8,715 bases of DNA, from positions 1 to 8,715 of the forward strand of contig VFLE01000067.1 in NCBI GenBank assembly GCA_009885205.1. The letters are read 5' to 3'. This stretch comes from Candidatus Shapirobacteria bacterium. Its GTDB lineage: Bacteria > Patescibacteriota > Microgenomatia > UBA12405. The position numbers were made by a program, and so were the translations under genes. Under the pieces are notes generated by a model. That model searched no databases. It was not told the origin of the DNA and saw only the letters and a list, made by a program, of their open reading frames with translations. Below are positions 1 through 7,511 of the stretch, in pieces (the first letter of the stretch is position 1; the number at the start of each line of letters is the position of its first letter).

Positions 1-93
1 GGGAACCTTGGTTCCCTTAATAAGGAGGGATCTTAAGGGAACCTTGGTTCCCTTAATAAGGAGGGATCTTAAGGGAACCTTGGTTCCCTTAAT
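1..93. repeat. 36-bp tandem repeat with embedded hairpin (2.6 copies)
   Basis: Copies begin at 1, 37 and 73. The two full copies are identical, and the third matches up to base 93, where it passes into the coding end of the large minus-strand gene. Each unit carries the palindrome core GGGAACC-TT-GGTTCCC, with TTAA on both sides where complete, and a linker reading TAAGGAGGGATC. The unit length is a multiple of three, so one plus-strand frame and one minus-strand frame stay open through it. The TTAA ends place a TAA stop on both strands. The window begins exactly at a unit boundary, so the array may continue upstream, or the contig may break here because of the repeat. There are no unique spacers, so this is not a CRISPR array. 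A likely role is as stacked transcript ends between convergent genes; that role is inferred. Confidence 0.95.
69..92 (-). terminator. Perfect hairpin containing the stop codon of the 2045-aa gene
   Basis: The arms TTAAGGGAACC (69-79) and GGTTCCCTTAA (82-92) pair perfectly over 11 bp around a TT spacer. The TAA stop of the minus-strand gene (89-91) lies inside the outer part of the stem. In Mimivirus, transcripts are known to end at palindromic hairpins near the stop codon. This hairpin is exactly placed for that role, and a second complete copy (33-56) follows in the transcription direction. The hairpin is seen directly; the termination role is inferred. Confidence 0.7.
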
Positions 94-3000
94 CGGTATT
101 ATCTTCTTCATAATAGTTACCATCCCCATATTCCTCTCCTAACCCCTCTATATCATTCGCTTCTCTATCATAAAACGCCTCATCATCTTCCTCTCCCTCT
201 CTATTCAAATCATTCACATCTCTCGCCACTTGATTCTCCGCTTCCTCGTTCGCATCCATTTGTTCATAGCTCATCATCTCCAATACTTCTCTCTCATATG
301 TAGCCTTATCATATTGAACCAATCCCTTTTGCATGCCCACGTTCCATCTCCCCAATTTCAACATTTTCTTTTCATCTTCCACTCGACGCTCTTCGTCATC
401 TTTATTGCGGAAAAAATCGGTAATTCGTTTTTTCTCAATCTGTTTTGATTTATGAATCTTTTTGTCCAAATCAAAATACGATATATCCAAACTCGATTTC
501 ACCGACATTTCCATTTCCAAAAAGGCGGCCAGTAATCCCGCGACCCTCGTTTTCAGCAGTTTTTTATCCCCCTTTTTAATATCCACTTCCAACAAATCCT
601 CATTGTATTCCGCTAAATCCGAATCCGGGGTTAGTTCTGATTCCGTCTCCCCCAGTGTGAATGTATCCATATTTTCTCTTATCTGAGCACGTCTCGCTTC
701 TTTGCCATCCAATATGTCCGTATATATTAATTCATCATTGTCCGTCGCTTTTATGTATTCCATCAATGTCGCATACCAAACATGAGTTAGCAACATATAA
801 ATGGTGCGTTTACTAAACAGAGCATACCAAGACATCGGCGTCTTTTCTTTCGTGCCTTCTTCAATAAAAACCCGATGAATGGGGGCGAAAAATGGGAGCG
901 TCTGTAAAAACATATTCAAATCCACTAAATTATCCTGCGTCTCACGAATCAAATATCCCATCACCCGATCATTTTTGAATTCTTGTAAAAGTTCATAGTG
1001 TTTCCTCAAAAATGCTCGGATGTTTGTTATATGAAGTCCCGCTAAATTCCAGTGGTCGTGTACCTTGGTCATCTCTTTATGATTGTTGTAAATTATTTCC
1101 GGATAAAGTCGCGACATGTTATACACCGAATTTTTGATAAATTGAATCACCGTGTACATATTGTCCTCTTCTTCCTTTTCAAAGTCCCAAGAATGAATCT
1201 CCTCCAATATTTTCTGTAATTTAGCGCGACGGTTCCAACCCTGTCTCCCATTTTTTTCCATGAACCCGATTATTTCTTTCTTCATGTTTTCGTTCGCCAA
1301 TGAAAGATAGCTATTTAGCTCAAAACTTTCAGGAAGAGGTTTGGCCGGATCATCAAATATCATCTCTCTCGGATTGAATTTATCAATCACCTTTTCAAGC
1401 AACTTGCGCAAAGGTGCCTCCAAAACCGTAGAATCCCTTCCGTCCAAATAAGTCAAAAACTCGGACGTCGCCGAGGTAATAATTCCCCGATCCTTTGCGC
1501 TATAAACACCCACATAATTTTCGCGATTGACTACTTCCATCAATTGCATCAAATTCGCCAAGGTATAGCGTTTCCCATTCTCCTTCAAAAAATCAATCTT
1601 TTCCGTCAGCGTCCATTTGGGATTATATCCAACCGGTTTTTCCGGCATAATCCCCGTCAATTCATTGGGTATAGGCTGTTCGCGATCCAAATTGCAATAA
1701 TGAATAAACGCCAAATAGACATTTTCTTCGAAATGCTCCGATGCCGTGTCTTTTTGCAAAACCAATCCGGTTCGTTCTTTATGATATAACTGCGCGGCTT
1801 TCGGTGCTGCCCCCGACGCTTCCAAAAAATGCGACCAGAGATTACCCGCTTTTATATGAGCATCAATCGTTTCATCCTCTCCTATAAAATAGTCTATCGA
1901 TCTGGCCGAGTTGCGATCATTACAGCACGCATTCTCCAAAAACGGCACTTTCGACATCGTCTTCAGCAACGTCTCTTTTTTGTGAACAATTGCATTGATC
2001 GATTCAATCACTCCATATCCGTATTGTAATATTTTCGTTTTAAATGTTCCAATATGTTCTCTCTGTTTCATTTTGCCCTCGCGCATTTGTGACAACATCT
2101 CGCTTTTATGATCCGACGATAGGGGTTTCAGACCTTTGTTCACAGAAAACGCCACAATTGGAGGTAAAAAATGCCGCCATTTATCGATCGAATGTTCTTT
2201 GGGTATCGCTTCTTCTTCCGGATGGGTCGCAATATATTCCCGTTTCTTGGCATATAGCTCCGTAATTTCCGAATAATTATCCAAGATATAGGTCGAAATG
2301 ACCGTATATATTCTCTCTTGTAATATTTCGACCGGTATGTTTTTTATCGAGTCCCAGGGTTCAACGGCCGAGCCCGTCTTTTTCATAACACACGTAATAT
2401 ATTTTATCCCACTTTTGTCTTCCACCGTTCCCATATCCATCGGATATCCGCCAAACGATTGGATGCATCCGGGGAATGTTTTCCTTACCTTGAATGAAGG
2501 AATAACTGTCTGTATGCCGATCAACATAACACCCGCTACAATCATCAAAATACGTTGATTTTTATATAATTTATAAGATATAGGGCGTTTCCCCTTGGCC
2601 TTTTCCATCTTGTCCGACATTTTATTGTAAGAGTCTTCTGAATCAATGTTCTTTTGAATGACCTCTTGGGATATGCGCAAAACGAACTCTTCAATCGATT
2701 CCATCGGAATGTCCATATTTCGCGACATGGTCGAATATACTCGATAAATGGCTCCCGCTATTTCGCTCTCGAATACGCGATCTTTTTTCTTCCGAAGCAT
2801 CTCCAAAAGAACTTCACCCGCATCTTTTTCAATGACTTCATTCGTCACTATTTTAAACCCGTTTTCGTCATACCCATCCTCCTCGACAAAATCAATATAT
2901 CGTATGACACCGCCACCATATCTATCTTGAATGGACCCCCCATCTTCACTACGTACACCCTGTTTTCTGCATATTTCGTCGACTTTCTGTTGATAATTCC

Positions 3001-6000
3001 CGCCGGAGAGAAACTCTTGGGCCAAAAGCTTTTTGAAAGTAGGTAATAATTGTGTATTTGTGTCCTTGCAATAAAGCCAATATGGACTATCGCCCAATTC
3101 ATCCACCATCGGATCTCTGCAAAACATTTCGACAAAGCGCAAAATATCGGTTTGATGTTTGACAAAATCGCCTATCGCCAAAATTCGATCCAAGATTTCC
3201 AGATGAGGTGATCTTATTACCTCGTCCTTTTTCGCAAATTTGCCGAGTTCGAACGCATACCGATTCTGCTTGTACAAAAGGATATCTTTCAATATACGTG
3301 CATTTTTTATTTTATGCATATTTTCTTCCAATTCGGTTTTAATCCGGTCCTGCAACGTTTCCATTTCATCGACAAATCTTCCGTCAAATTCTTTCAACAT
3401 TTGTGTTCTGGCCATCTGTTTCATCCGTTCTTCCGCATGGGGTATGGCGTCGCACGTCTTCGTTTTCTGATTCTTGAAACATATTTTTCCCATATTACAA
3501 AAGAGTGTATTGTTATCAATAAACGAATCTTCATCCACGCTGCTATCATGTACCCATTGATTTTTAACACGGCGGTAATATTGAAGCCGCTTCCGTATAT
3601 TCGCCTCGGCTTGTAATTCTTTCTGCTCGTTGGATGATAATTTGGATTCATCTATATTTGCCGGAAGTTGGGGTTTCATTTCCAAAACCGCATATTCCCC
3701 CTCATTCACGCGCTTTTTACCCGCAATTAGCGTGACTGCCAATTCCTTCGCAATGTTTTGTGGGCAATCATGTTTCTGAATGAGATTCTCGGCGATATAT
3801 TCCACAAAATCTTCGGGTGAATATTTCTTTTCATCTTCCTTGTATTTTTTTATTAATTCATATGGCGAATCATCATATTCCTCCCCATAATATATATCGT
3901 TTTCGCCATTCTCTTTTTGTAGCTCTTTCAACGACGTATATTTTTTCGTGATAAACCGGCGGACACAATCCTTCGCCACAATTTTGTCATTTTTCGACAT
4001 TTCGTCGGATCCATCGTCTTGCAGAGGCGCCAATAAACTTTCGGGGATTATCAAAGAGCTCGTCATAAATCGTATCAAATTGAAAAACAGCCGACCATTG
4101 TCCGTTTGTAAAACGTGCGAAATAATTTCGGACTCTGACCGGCGGGTTCCGTCGGCAACACGATAATTGTCCAAGAATATATCCGCGATTTCCTTTTTCT
4201 CGAAAAACAGCCGTTCCATACGGTTTTCCATTTCCGTCAAAGGGTATTTTGTCGAACGCAATCGCGCGAATTCGTCTCCCCGTTTCGCATATTGCGCTCG
4301 GAATTCTTTTACAGACTCTTTAATAAAGAAACGTATCTGATTGTATTGCTGGTACGTAATGTCCGGCATATGTACATCGAACGATTCCATTTGATCTACC
4401 ACTTGTTTCATAGAGAATCGATTCTGCGTATTTTTACGCATAATTTCAATCACCGTGGATGTCTTGGGAATAACGGCTTCTAAAAAACGTCGGAAGCGAC
4501 GCGGGTCTTTTTCTAGCGATTCGTCCAAGACGAATTCTTGAATCTGTTTTAAATGTTCCGGTTTTTGCCAAAATGTCTCGTCCATCTCTTTTCCAAATTC
4601 GCGGACGACATTCTGTAAAATTTCCGCATTTTTACGCAACACGCGAAACATGTACAAATATCGTTGTGACAAAGCGGCCTGATCCAAAAGTGATGTCCCC
4701 GCCAAGAGAATACTCGAAAATTTCATTACCGTGTCGGGCATTACCATAAGAGACGTCATGGTCATCGAATCGTTTTCGGTGAGTGGTTCACGGAAAAACA
4801 CCTTTTTTCCTGTCGATTTCTTGGCCAATTTTTCATAGCCCAAATTATACCGCTGAACGACAAATCGGCGGCGATTGTATCCTTCCCGTTTATCGTTCAA
4901 ATCAATTACCGTGCTATACAAATCGGTCAAATTGTTTACGATCGATTCCAAGTCTGTGGCGACTTTTTGCTTTGGAAGTAAATAATTTTCCGGATATTGT
5001 GGATCGGTAAAAGGCCGCATCGTTTCGTCATTTTTCTCATAAAATGCATCGTAAATCGATTTGTCGCCACGTATCTGATTTTTATAATAATCTTCTTGTA
5101 GTACGAATTCTTCATTCATTATTTCTCGCTGATTCAATTGAACGACGTCCGATGTAGTTTCGGGGGCAATCTCCGTATATATTTTCCGGCGCAACGCGAC
5201 TACAGGAACTAGCCATTTCAAATTTGTGTCTAATTTGGATATGCGATCCACCAAAGGTTTATGGAAGGCGCCCAAAAGAAGCGCATCGTATATATTCCCA
5301 TTCTCGTCAAATTTGGAAAACTGGTTGCGCAATTCACGAAAACGTTCGATTAAATAATGGATGTTGTCCAAGACGGATTTGCTCCTTTTACTATGAGGAA
5401 TATCCGATAAAAGCTCGTCCATCATATCGTTCACCTGTGTCTCAATCCCATATTTTTTCCTCGATTCCGGTATTTCTACCACTTGGACTATATCTTCCAA
5501 TTCTTCCCCGAATTGTATTTCATTTGCATCTAAATACATGGTGCGCAACACATCACGCACATTTTTAGCAGGGGCAGCATTTTCCGGCAAATGAATGATC
5601 ATTTCCCCCGCATCTGAATAGGCAAGCGTCGCATCGTCTTCCACAAAATCGTCGAAATTCTCAATCACCTCTCCCTCTTCCATTTGGTCGCGAATATTTA
5701 TCAAAGATGATATTTTATTCAATGCTGCGGGTTTGCTGCGCAATTCGATTATTTCGATTGGTAAATGCTCAGGCAATCCTTTGTATTCAAAATCAATATA
5801 AATCGTCTGTAAATCGGGAAATGTGGTGATTTCGATCATATCTTCTTCTAAATTGGTGATTTCTCCGGTGATGACGACGGGCACTTCTCCGCCAAAGTGA
5901 ATATTGAGCCAAGTTTTTGGCAAAAGCATATGTTGCCGAGCGTATCCCTTGATCTCATTTCTACTTAATATGATTATTTGGCGAATCGTTTCATCCGTGC

Positions 6001-6226
6001 AATGTCCATCTTTATCCAGTTTTAGAGTAACTGGATGAAATGTGGAAACATTTGCCATATCAATCTTCGCATCATCCAAATATAAGATAAGAAATGTATT
6101 TTCATGTAATTCTGCGTTCTGTGGCGCTTGGATCTGAATAATATCACCTAATTCCAAGGTCACTTTTTTCTGTTTCGGTTTCGGTTTTTCTTCATCGGGG
6201 ACTTCCTGGGTTTCTTTTTCCGACAT
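89..6226 (-). CDS. Giant-virus conserved large protein of unknown function (2045 aa)
   Basis: This is one uninterrupted frame with no frameshift. I recognise the sequence style as a large uncharacterised family of mimivirus-like genomes but cannot give it a function. Residues 1-20 are charged and probably disordered. Residues about 22-165 form a conserved-looking, beta-rich head containing LELGDIIQI, GYARQ, TWLNIHFGGEVP, ITGEITNLEEDMIEI and IYIDFEYKGLP. A long charged helical region follows. Residues about 1222-1245 form the only clear hydrophobic segment (LMIVAGVMLIGIQTVIP), followed by a block with CIQSFGGYPMDMG and YITCVMKK. Further motifs are WRHFLPP (about 1349) and PFLENACCN (about 1427). 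Near the C-terminus lies LGRWNVGMQKGLVQY (about 1958), and the last 45 or so residues are strongly acidic. No enzyme motif or signal peptide is visible. A virion-associated or membrane-contacting structural role is possible, but this is inference. The start is supported by the TATACAATG context and by the charged N-terminus preceding the conserved head. The gene is divergent from the zinc-finger gene, and its stop lies in a hairpin. Confidence 0.96.
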   Translation of the reverse strand: MSEKETQEVPDEEKPKPKQKKVTLELGDIIQIQAPQNAELHENTFLILYLDDAKIDMANVSTFHPVTLKLDKDGHCTDETIRQIIILSRNEIKGYARQHMLLPKTWLNIHFGGEVPVVITGEITNLEEDMIEITTFPDLQTIYIDFEYKGLPEHLPIEIIELRSKPAALNKISSLINIRDQMEEGEVIENFDDFVEDDATLAYSDAGEMIIHLPENAAPAKNVRDVLRTMYLDANEIQFGEELEDIVQVVEIPESRKKYGIETQVNDMMDELLSDIPHSKRSKSVLDNIHYLIERFRELRNQFSKFDENGNIYDALLLGAFHKPLVDRISKLDTNLKWLVPVVALRRKIYTEIAPETTSDVVQLNQREIMNEEFVLQEDYYKNQIRGDKSIYDAFYEKNDETMRPFTDPQYPENYLLPKQKVATDLESIVNNLTDLYSTVIDLNDKREGYNRRRFVVQRYNLGYEKLAKKSTGKKVFFREPLTENDSMTMTSLMVMPDTVMKFSSILLAGTSLLDQAALSQRYLYMFRVLRKNAEILQNVVREFGKEMDETFWQKPEHLKQIQEFVLDESLEKDPRRFRRFLEAVIPKTSTVIEIMRKNTQNRFSMKQVVDQMESFDVHMPDITYQQYNQIRFFIKESVKEFRAQYAKRGDEFARLRSTKYPLTEMENRMERLFFEKKEIADIFLDNYRVADGTRRSESEIISHVLQTDNGRLFFNLIRFMTSSLIIPESLLAPLQDDGSDEMSKNDKIVAKDCVRRFITKKYTSLKELQKENGENDIYYGEEYDDSPYELIKKYKEDEKKYSPEDFVEYIAENLIQKHDCPQNIAKELAVTLIAGKKRVNEGEYAVLEMKPQLPANIDESKLSSNEQKELQAEANIRKRLQYYRRVKNQWVHDSSVDEDSFIDNNTLFCNMGKICFKNQKTKTCDAIPHAEERMKQMARTQMLKEFDGRFVDEMETLQDRIKTELEENMHKIKNARILKDILLYKQNRYAFELGKFAKKDEVIRSPHLEILDRILAIGDFVKHQTDILRFVEMFCRDPMVDELGDSPYWLYCKDTNTQLLPTFKKLLAQEFLSGGNYQQKVDEICRKQGVRSEDGGSIQDRYGGGVIRYIDFVEEDGYDENGFKIVTNEVIEKDAGEVLLEMLRKKKDRVFESEIAGAIYRVYSTMSRNMDIPMESIEEFVLRISQEVIQKNIDSEDSYNKMSDKMEKAKGKRPISYKLYKNQRILMIVAGVMLIGIQTVIPSFKVRKTFPGCIQSFGGYPMDMGTVEDKSGIKYITCVMKKTGSAVEPWDSIKNIPVEILQERIYTVISTYILDNYSEITELYAKKREYIATHPEEEAIPKEHSIDKWRHFLPPIVAFSVNKGLKPLSSDHKSEMLSQMREGKMKQREHIGTFKTKILQYGYGVIESINAIVHKKETLLKTMSKVPFLENACCNDRNSARSIDYFIGEDETIDAHIKAGNLWSHFLEASGAAPKAAQLYHKERTGLVLQKDTASEHFEENVYLAFIHYCNLDREQPIPNELTGIMPEKPVGYNPKWTLTEKIDFLKENGKRYTLANLMQLMEVVNRENYVGVYSAKDRGIITSATSEFLTYLDGRDSTVLEAPLRKLLEKVIDKFNPREMIFDDPAKPLPESFELNSYLSLANENMKKEIIGFMEKNGRQGWNRRAKLQKILEEIHSWDFEKEEEDNMYTVIQFIKNSVYNMSRLYPEIIYNNHKEMTKVHDHWNLAGLHITNIRAFLRKHYELLQEFKNDRVMGYLIRETQDNLVDLNMFLQTLPFFAPIHRVFIEEGTKEKTPMSWYALFSKRTIYMLLTHVWYATLMEYIKATDNDELIYTDILDGKEARRAQIRENMDTFTLGETESELTPDSDLAEYNEDLLEVDIKKGDKKLLKTRVAGLLAAFLEMEMSVKSSLDISYFDLDKKIHKSKQIEKKRITDFFRNKDDEERRVEDEKKMLKLGRWNVGMQKGLVQYDKATYEREVLEMMSYEQMDANEEAENQVARDVNDLNREGEEDDEAFYDREANDIEGLGEEYGDGNYYEEDNTD

Positions 6227-6248
6227 TGTATACTCTACTATTATACAA
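6226..6248 (-). promoter_or_regulatory. Inverted repeat abutting the start codon of the 2045-aa gene
   Basis: Read in the gene's direction, TTGTATA and TATACAA form a perfect 7-bp inverted repeat around a 9-base loop. The second arm (plus-strand 6226-6232) shares its last base with the first base of the ATG. The sequence just before the start is TATACA. It could be an initiator-type promoter core or a protein binding site. A promoter role is inferred from its position and from the similar contexts at the other two genes. Confidence 0.45.
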
Positions 6249-6362
6249 AAATCCGCCTATTCAAATTTACCAAAAAAGTGGTGATTTTTAGGGTTTTTTC
6301 TATATTCGTGGGATTCTTGGAATTCAAGTTTTTGACAAAAAAGTTCGGAAAGTTTTTGAAAA

Positions 6363-6382
6363 TGGACATTTATAAATGTCCA
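6363..6382. repeat. Perfect 20-bp palindrome in divergent control region
   Basis: TGGACATTTATAAATGTCCA equals its own reverse complement with no spacer. A palindrome without a loop fits a binding site for a dimeric protein, or a cruciform, better than an RNA hairpin. It lies roughly midway between the two divergent start codons. Function is inferred from position only. Confidence 0.9.
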
Positions 6383-6398
6383 AAAATAAAAAGTAGAA

Positions 6399-6418
6399 GG
6401 AAAAAGTTGGAAAAAGTT
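6399..6418 (+). repeat. Tandem 10-bp direct repeat
   Basis: GGAAAAAGTT occurs twice head to tail between the two inverted repeats. The surrounding purine-rich strand carries further AAGTT-containing words. It may be a binding-site pair or simple low-complexity drift. Confidence 0.7.
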
Positions 6419-6423
6419 TCGAT

Positions 6424-6460
6424 TTTTTCGGACCAAAGCATAATGATTTGGTCCGAAAAA
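6424..6460. repeat. 14-bp perfect inverted repeat with 9-base loop
   Basis: TTTTTCGGACCAAA (6424-6437) and TTTGGTCCGAAAAA (6447-6460) pair perfectly around GCATAATGA. The structure is strong enough to fold in RNA on either strand. Since both flanking genes start here and neither ends here, an ordinary transcript-end hairpin is not expected. It could be a 5' leader structure of the zinc-finger transcript, a regulator site, or the end of an unannotated small RNA. Confidence 0.9.
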
Positions 6461-6505
6461 TTCGGTTAAAAAACGTCGCTGCATATTTTTTTCGTTCATT
6501 TTCCC

Positions 6506-6559
6506 GGCGTTTTTTCTGTTCTAAATGTATAGAATGAAAAAACGCCAAAAAAACGCCGG
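6506..6559 (+). promoter_or_regulatory. Hairpin with two alternative right arms over the zinc-finger start
   Basis: The left arm GGCGTTTTTTC (6506-6516) pairs perfectly with GAAAAAACGCC (6536-6546). That stem continues inward by TTCTA/TAGAA (6519-6523 and 6530-6534). The overlapping left arm CCGGCGTTTTTT (6504-6515) pairs equally well with AAAAAACGCCGG (6548-6559). The two right arms are near-identical 11-bp tandem units, so only one pairing can form at a time. The first start codon (6525) would sit in the loop and the second (6534) at the stem. The pairings are seen directly; a regulatory effect is inferred. Confidence 0.55.
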
Positions 6560-7475
6560 AAAATTTGAATGCGAGAAATGTGACTTTCGATGCAGTAAAC
6601 AGTGCGATTGGGACCGACATATCGCCACTCGGAAGCACGAATTTAGAACAGAATTGAACAAAAAAAACGCCGAAACTTTAGGAACAATCTCTTGCCGAAA
6701 TTGTGGGAAAAGCTATTTTGCTCGGAATAGTCTGTGGTATCATCAAAAGAAATGTGACGGTGAAAAAAAAGAGGAGGATGCAGAGGACGAAACGAAAGAT
6801 GCCGTTTCTCTCTTGGACAAAGAATTATTGACGCGCGAAATTCTTTTGCAACTTCTTAAAAACAGCAAAGAATTAGTGAAAATAACCAAGGAGAAAAACG
6901 AGATGCCAATGACGATTACCAACACGACTACCATGCATAACACCACAAATGCGCATTTTAATATGAATTTTTTCCTGAATGAGAAATGTAAAGACGCGAT
7001 TAATTTTACGGATTTTGTGAATTCGATCACATTGAATCAGTCGGATTTACAGACGGTCGTAAAACATGGCCCGGTGGAAGGTAACAGCAAAATCATTGCG
7101 GACATGCTGGAGAAGCTGGGGGTATATCGCCGGCCGATTCATTGCACAGACATGAAACGGGAGACGGTTTATATTCGCGAAAATGACGAATGGGAAAAAG
7201 AACGCGTGGAGTTACCTAGAATAAAACAGCTGGCAAACGTCGTGTCACATAAAGTCGTTCAACAGTCGAATGTATGGTATGAAGAACACCCGGATTATAT
7301 GAAAGATACCGAGAAAAAGGAGGAGAGTTTACGCATTATGACGCAGATATTTGGCTCAGAAGTAGGTGGCGAAGACCAAACACAAAAGAAAGTGGTGAAA
7401 AATATATTGCATCAAGTAGAAGTGGACAAGAGTCCAGAAAAAAGAATTATTAGAAAGCAGATAAAAACGAATTAG
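6525..7475 (+). CDS. Two-zinc-finger protein of the giant-virus multi-copy family
   Basis: The product has 316 residues. Finger 1 is C16-X2-C19-X12-H32-X5-H38. Finger 2 is C57-X2-C60-X12-H73-X3-C77, a CCHC variant with the phrase CGKSYFARNSLWYHQKKC. An acidic linker (about 80-93) and a helical stretch (about 94-125) lead into a region (about 142-226) with FFLNEKCKDAINFTDFV and RPIHCTDMKRETVYI. I recall this fusion of N-terminal fingers to a shared C-terminal domain from algal mimivirus relatives, where it is present in many paralogs. The fingers suggest nucleic-acid binding; the target and the role of the C-terminal domain are unknown. A second ATG at 6534 (residue 4) has the TATAGAATG context shared with the neighbours and may be the true start. 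The gene is divergent from the large gene and 32 bases upstream of the ligase-like gene on the same strand. It is not an obvious endonuclease, since no catalytic motif is visible. Confidence 0.94.
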   Translation: MYRMKKRQKNAGKFECEKCDFRCSKQCDWDRHIATRKHEFRTELNKKNAETLGTISCRNCGKSYFARNSLWYHQKKCDGEKKEEDAEDETKDAVSLLDKELLTREILLQLLKNSKELVKITKEKNEMPMTITNTTTMHNTTNAHFNMNFFLNEKCKDAINFTDFVNSITLNQSDLQTVVKHGPVEGNSKIIADMLEKLGVYRRPIHCTDMKRETVYIRENDEWEKERVELPRIKQLANVVSHKVVQQSNVWYEEHPDYMKDTEKKEESLRIMTQIFGSEVGGEDQTQKKVVKNILHQVEVDKSPEKRIIRKQIKTN

Positions 7476-7476
7476 T

Positions 7477-7511
7477 CTATACTATACATTGCATTTGCAT
7501 ATATAGTATGG
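7477..7511 (+). terminator. Imperfect hairpin between zinc-finger and ligase-like genes
   Basis: ATACTATA (7479-7486) pairs with TATAGTAT (7502-7509). A T-G and a C-G pair extend the stem outward to 7477-7511, and an inner TGCA/TGCA pair surrounds TT after a small internal loop. It begins two bases after the TAG stop of the zinc-finger gene and ends across the ATG of the next gene. It fits the Mimivirus-type hairpin end for the upstream transcript and would also sit at the start of the downstream one. The role is inferred. Confidence 0.5.

Larger units (their letters stand above)
6227..6524. other. Divergent AT-rich intergenic region
   Basis: This 298-base gap separates two genes transcribed away from each other, so promoters for both should lie here. 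It holds a perfect 20-bp palindrome (6363-6382) and a 14-bp perfect inverted repeat (6424-6460). It also holds a tandem GGAAAAAGTT pair (6399-6418) and two copies of AAGTTTTTGA (6326-6335 and 6350-6359). Short open frames cross it on both strands, but they have Phe/Lys/Asn-rich composition typical of AT-rich noncoding DNA and are palindromic images of one another, so I do not call genes. No tRNA was recognised. A small noncoding RNA cannot be excluded. Confidence 0.8.

Noticed and set aside
22..64. AAGGAGG words resembling bacterial ribosome binding sites (22-28 and 58-64)
   Set aside because: No start codon follows at a useful distance, the words are part of the repeat linker, and the genes look viral-eukaryotic.
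1..93. 36-bp repeat length resembling a CRISPR repeat
   Set aside because: The units are directly adjacent with no unique spacers and there are no cas-like genes; it is a simple tandem repeat.
2848..3165. Minus-strand open frame of about 105 codons inside the large gene, in another frame
   Set aside because: It is fully contained in a well-supported conserved-looking gene and has no recognisable domain; it is a shadow frame.
6261..6268. AAATTTGA on the minus strand, one mismatch from the Mimivirus early promoter AAAATTGA, about 35 bases before the large gene
   Set aside because: A single mismatch in AT-rich DNA is expected by chance, and no similar element was seen before the other two genes.
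6522..6527. TAAATG at the first zinc-finger ATG, identical to the poxvirus late initiator
   Set aside because: A single occurrence not seen at the other two genes; the TATAGAATG context of the second ATG fits the neighbours better.
6257..6638. Short open frames on both strands across the divergent intergenic region
   Set aside because: They are AT-rich, partly mirror each other through the inverted repeats, lack recognisable domains, and one overlaps the zinc-finger coding start antisense.
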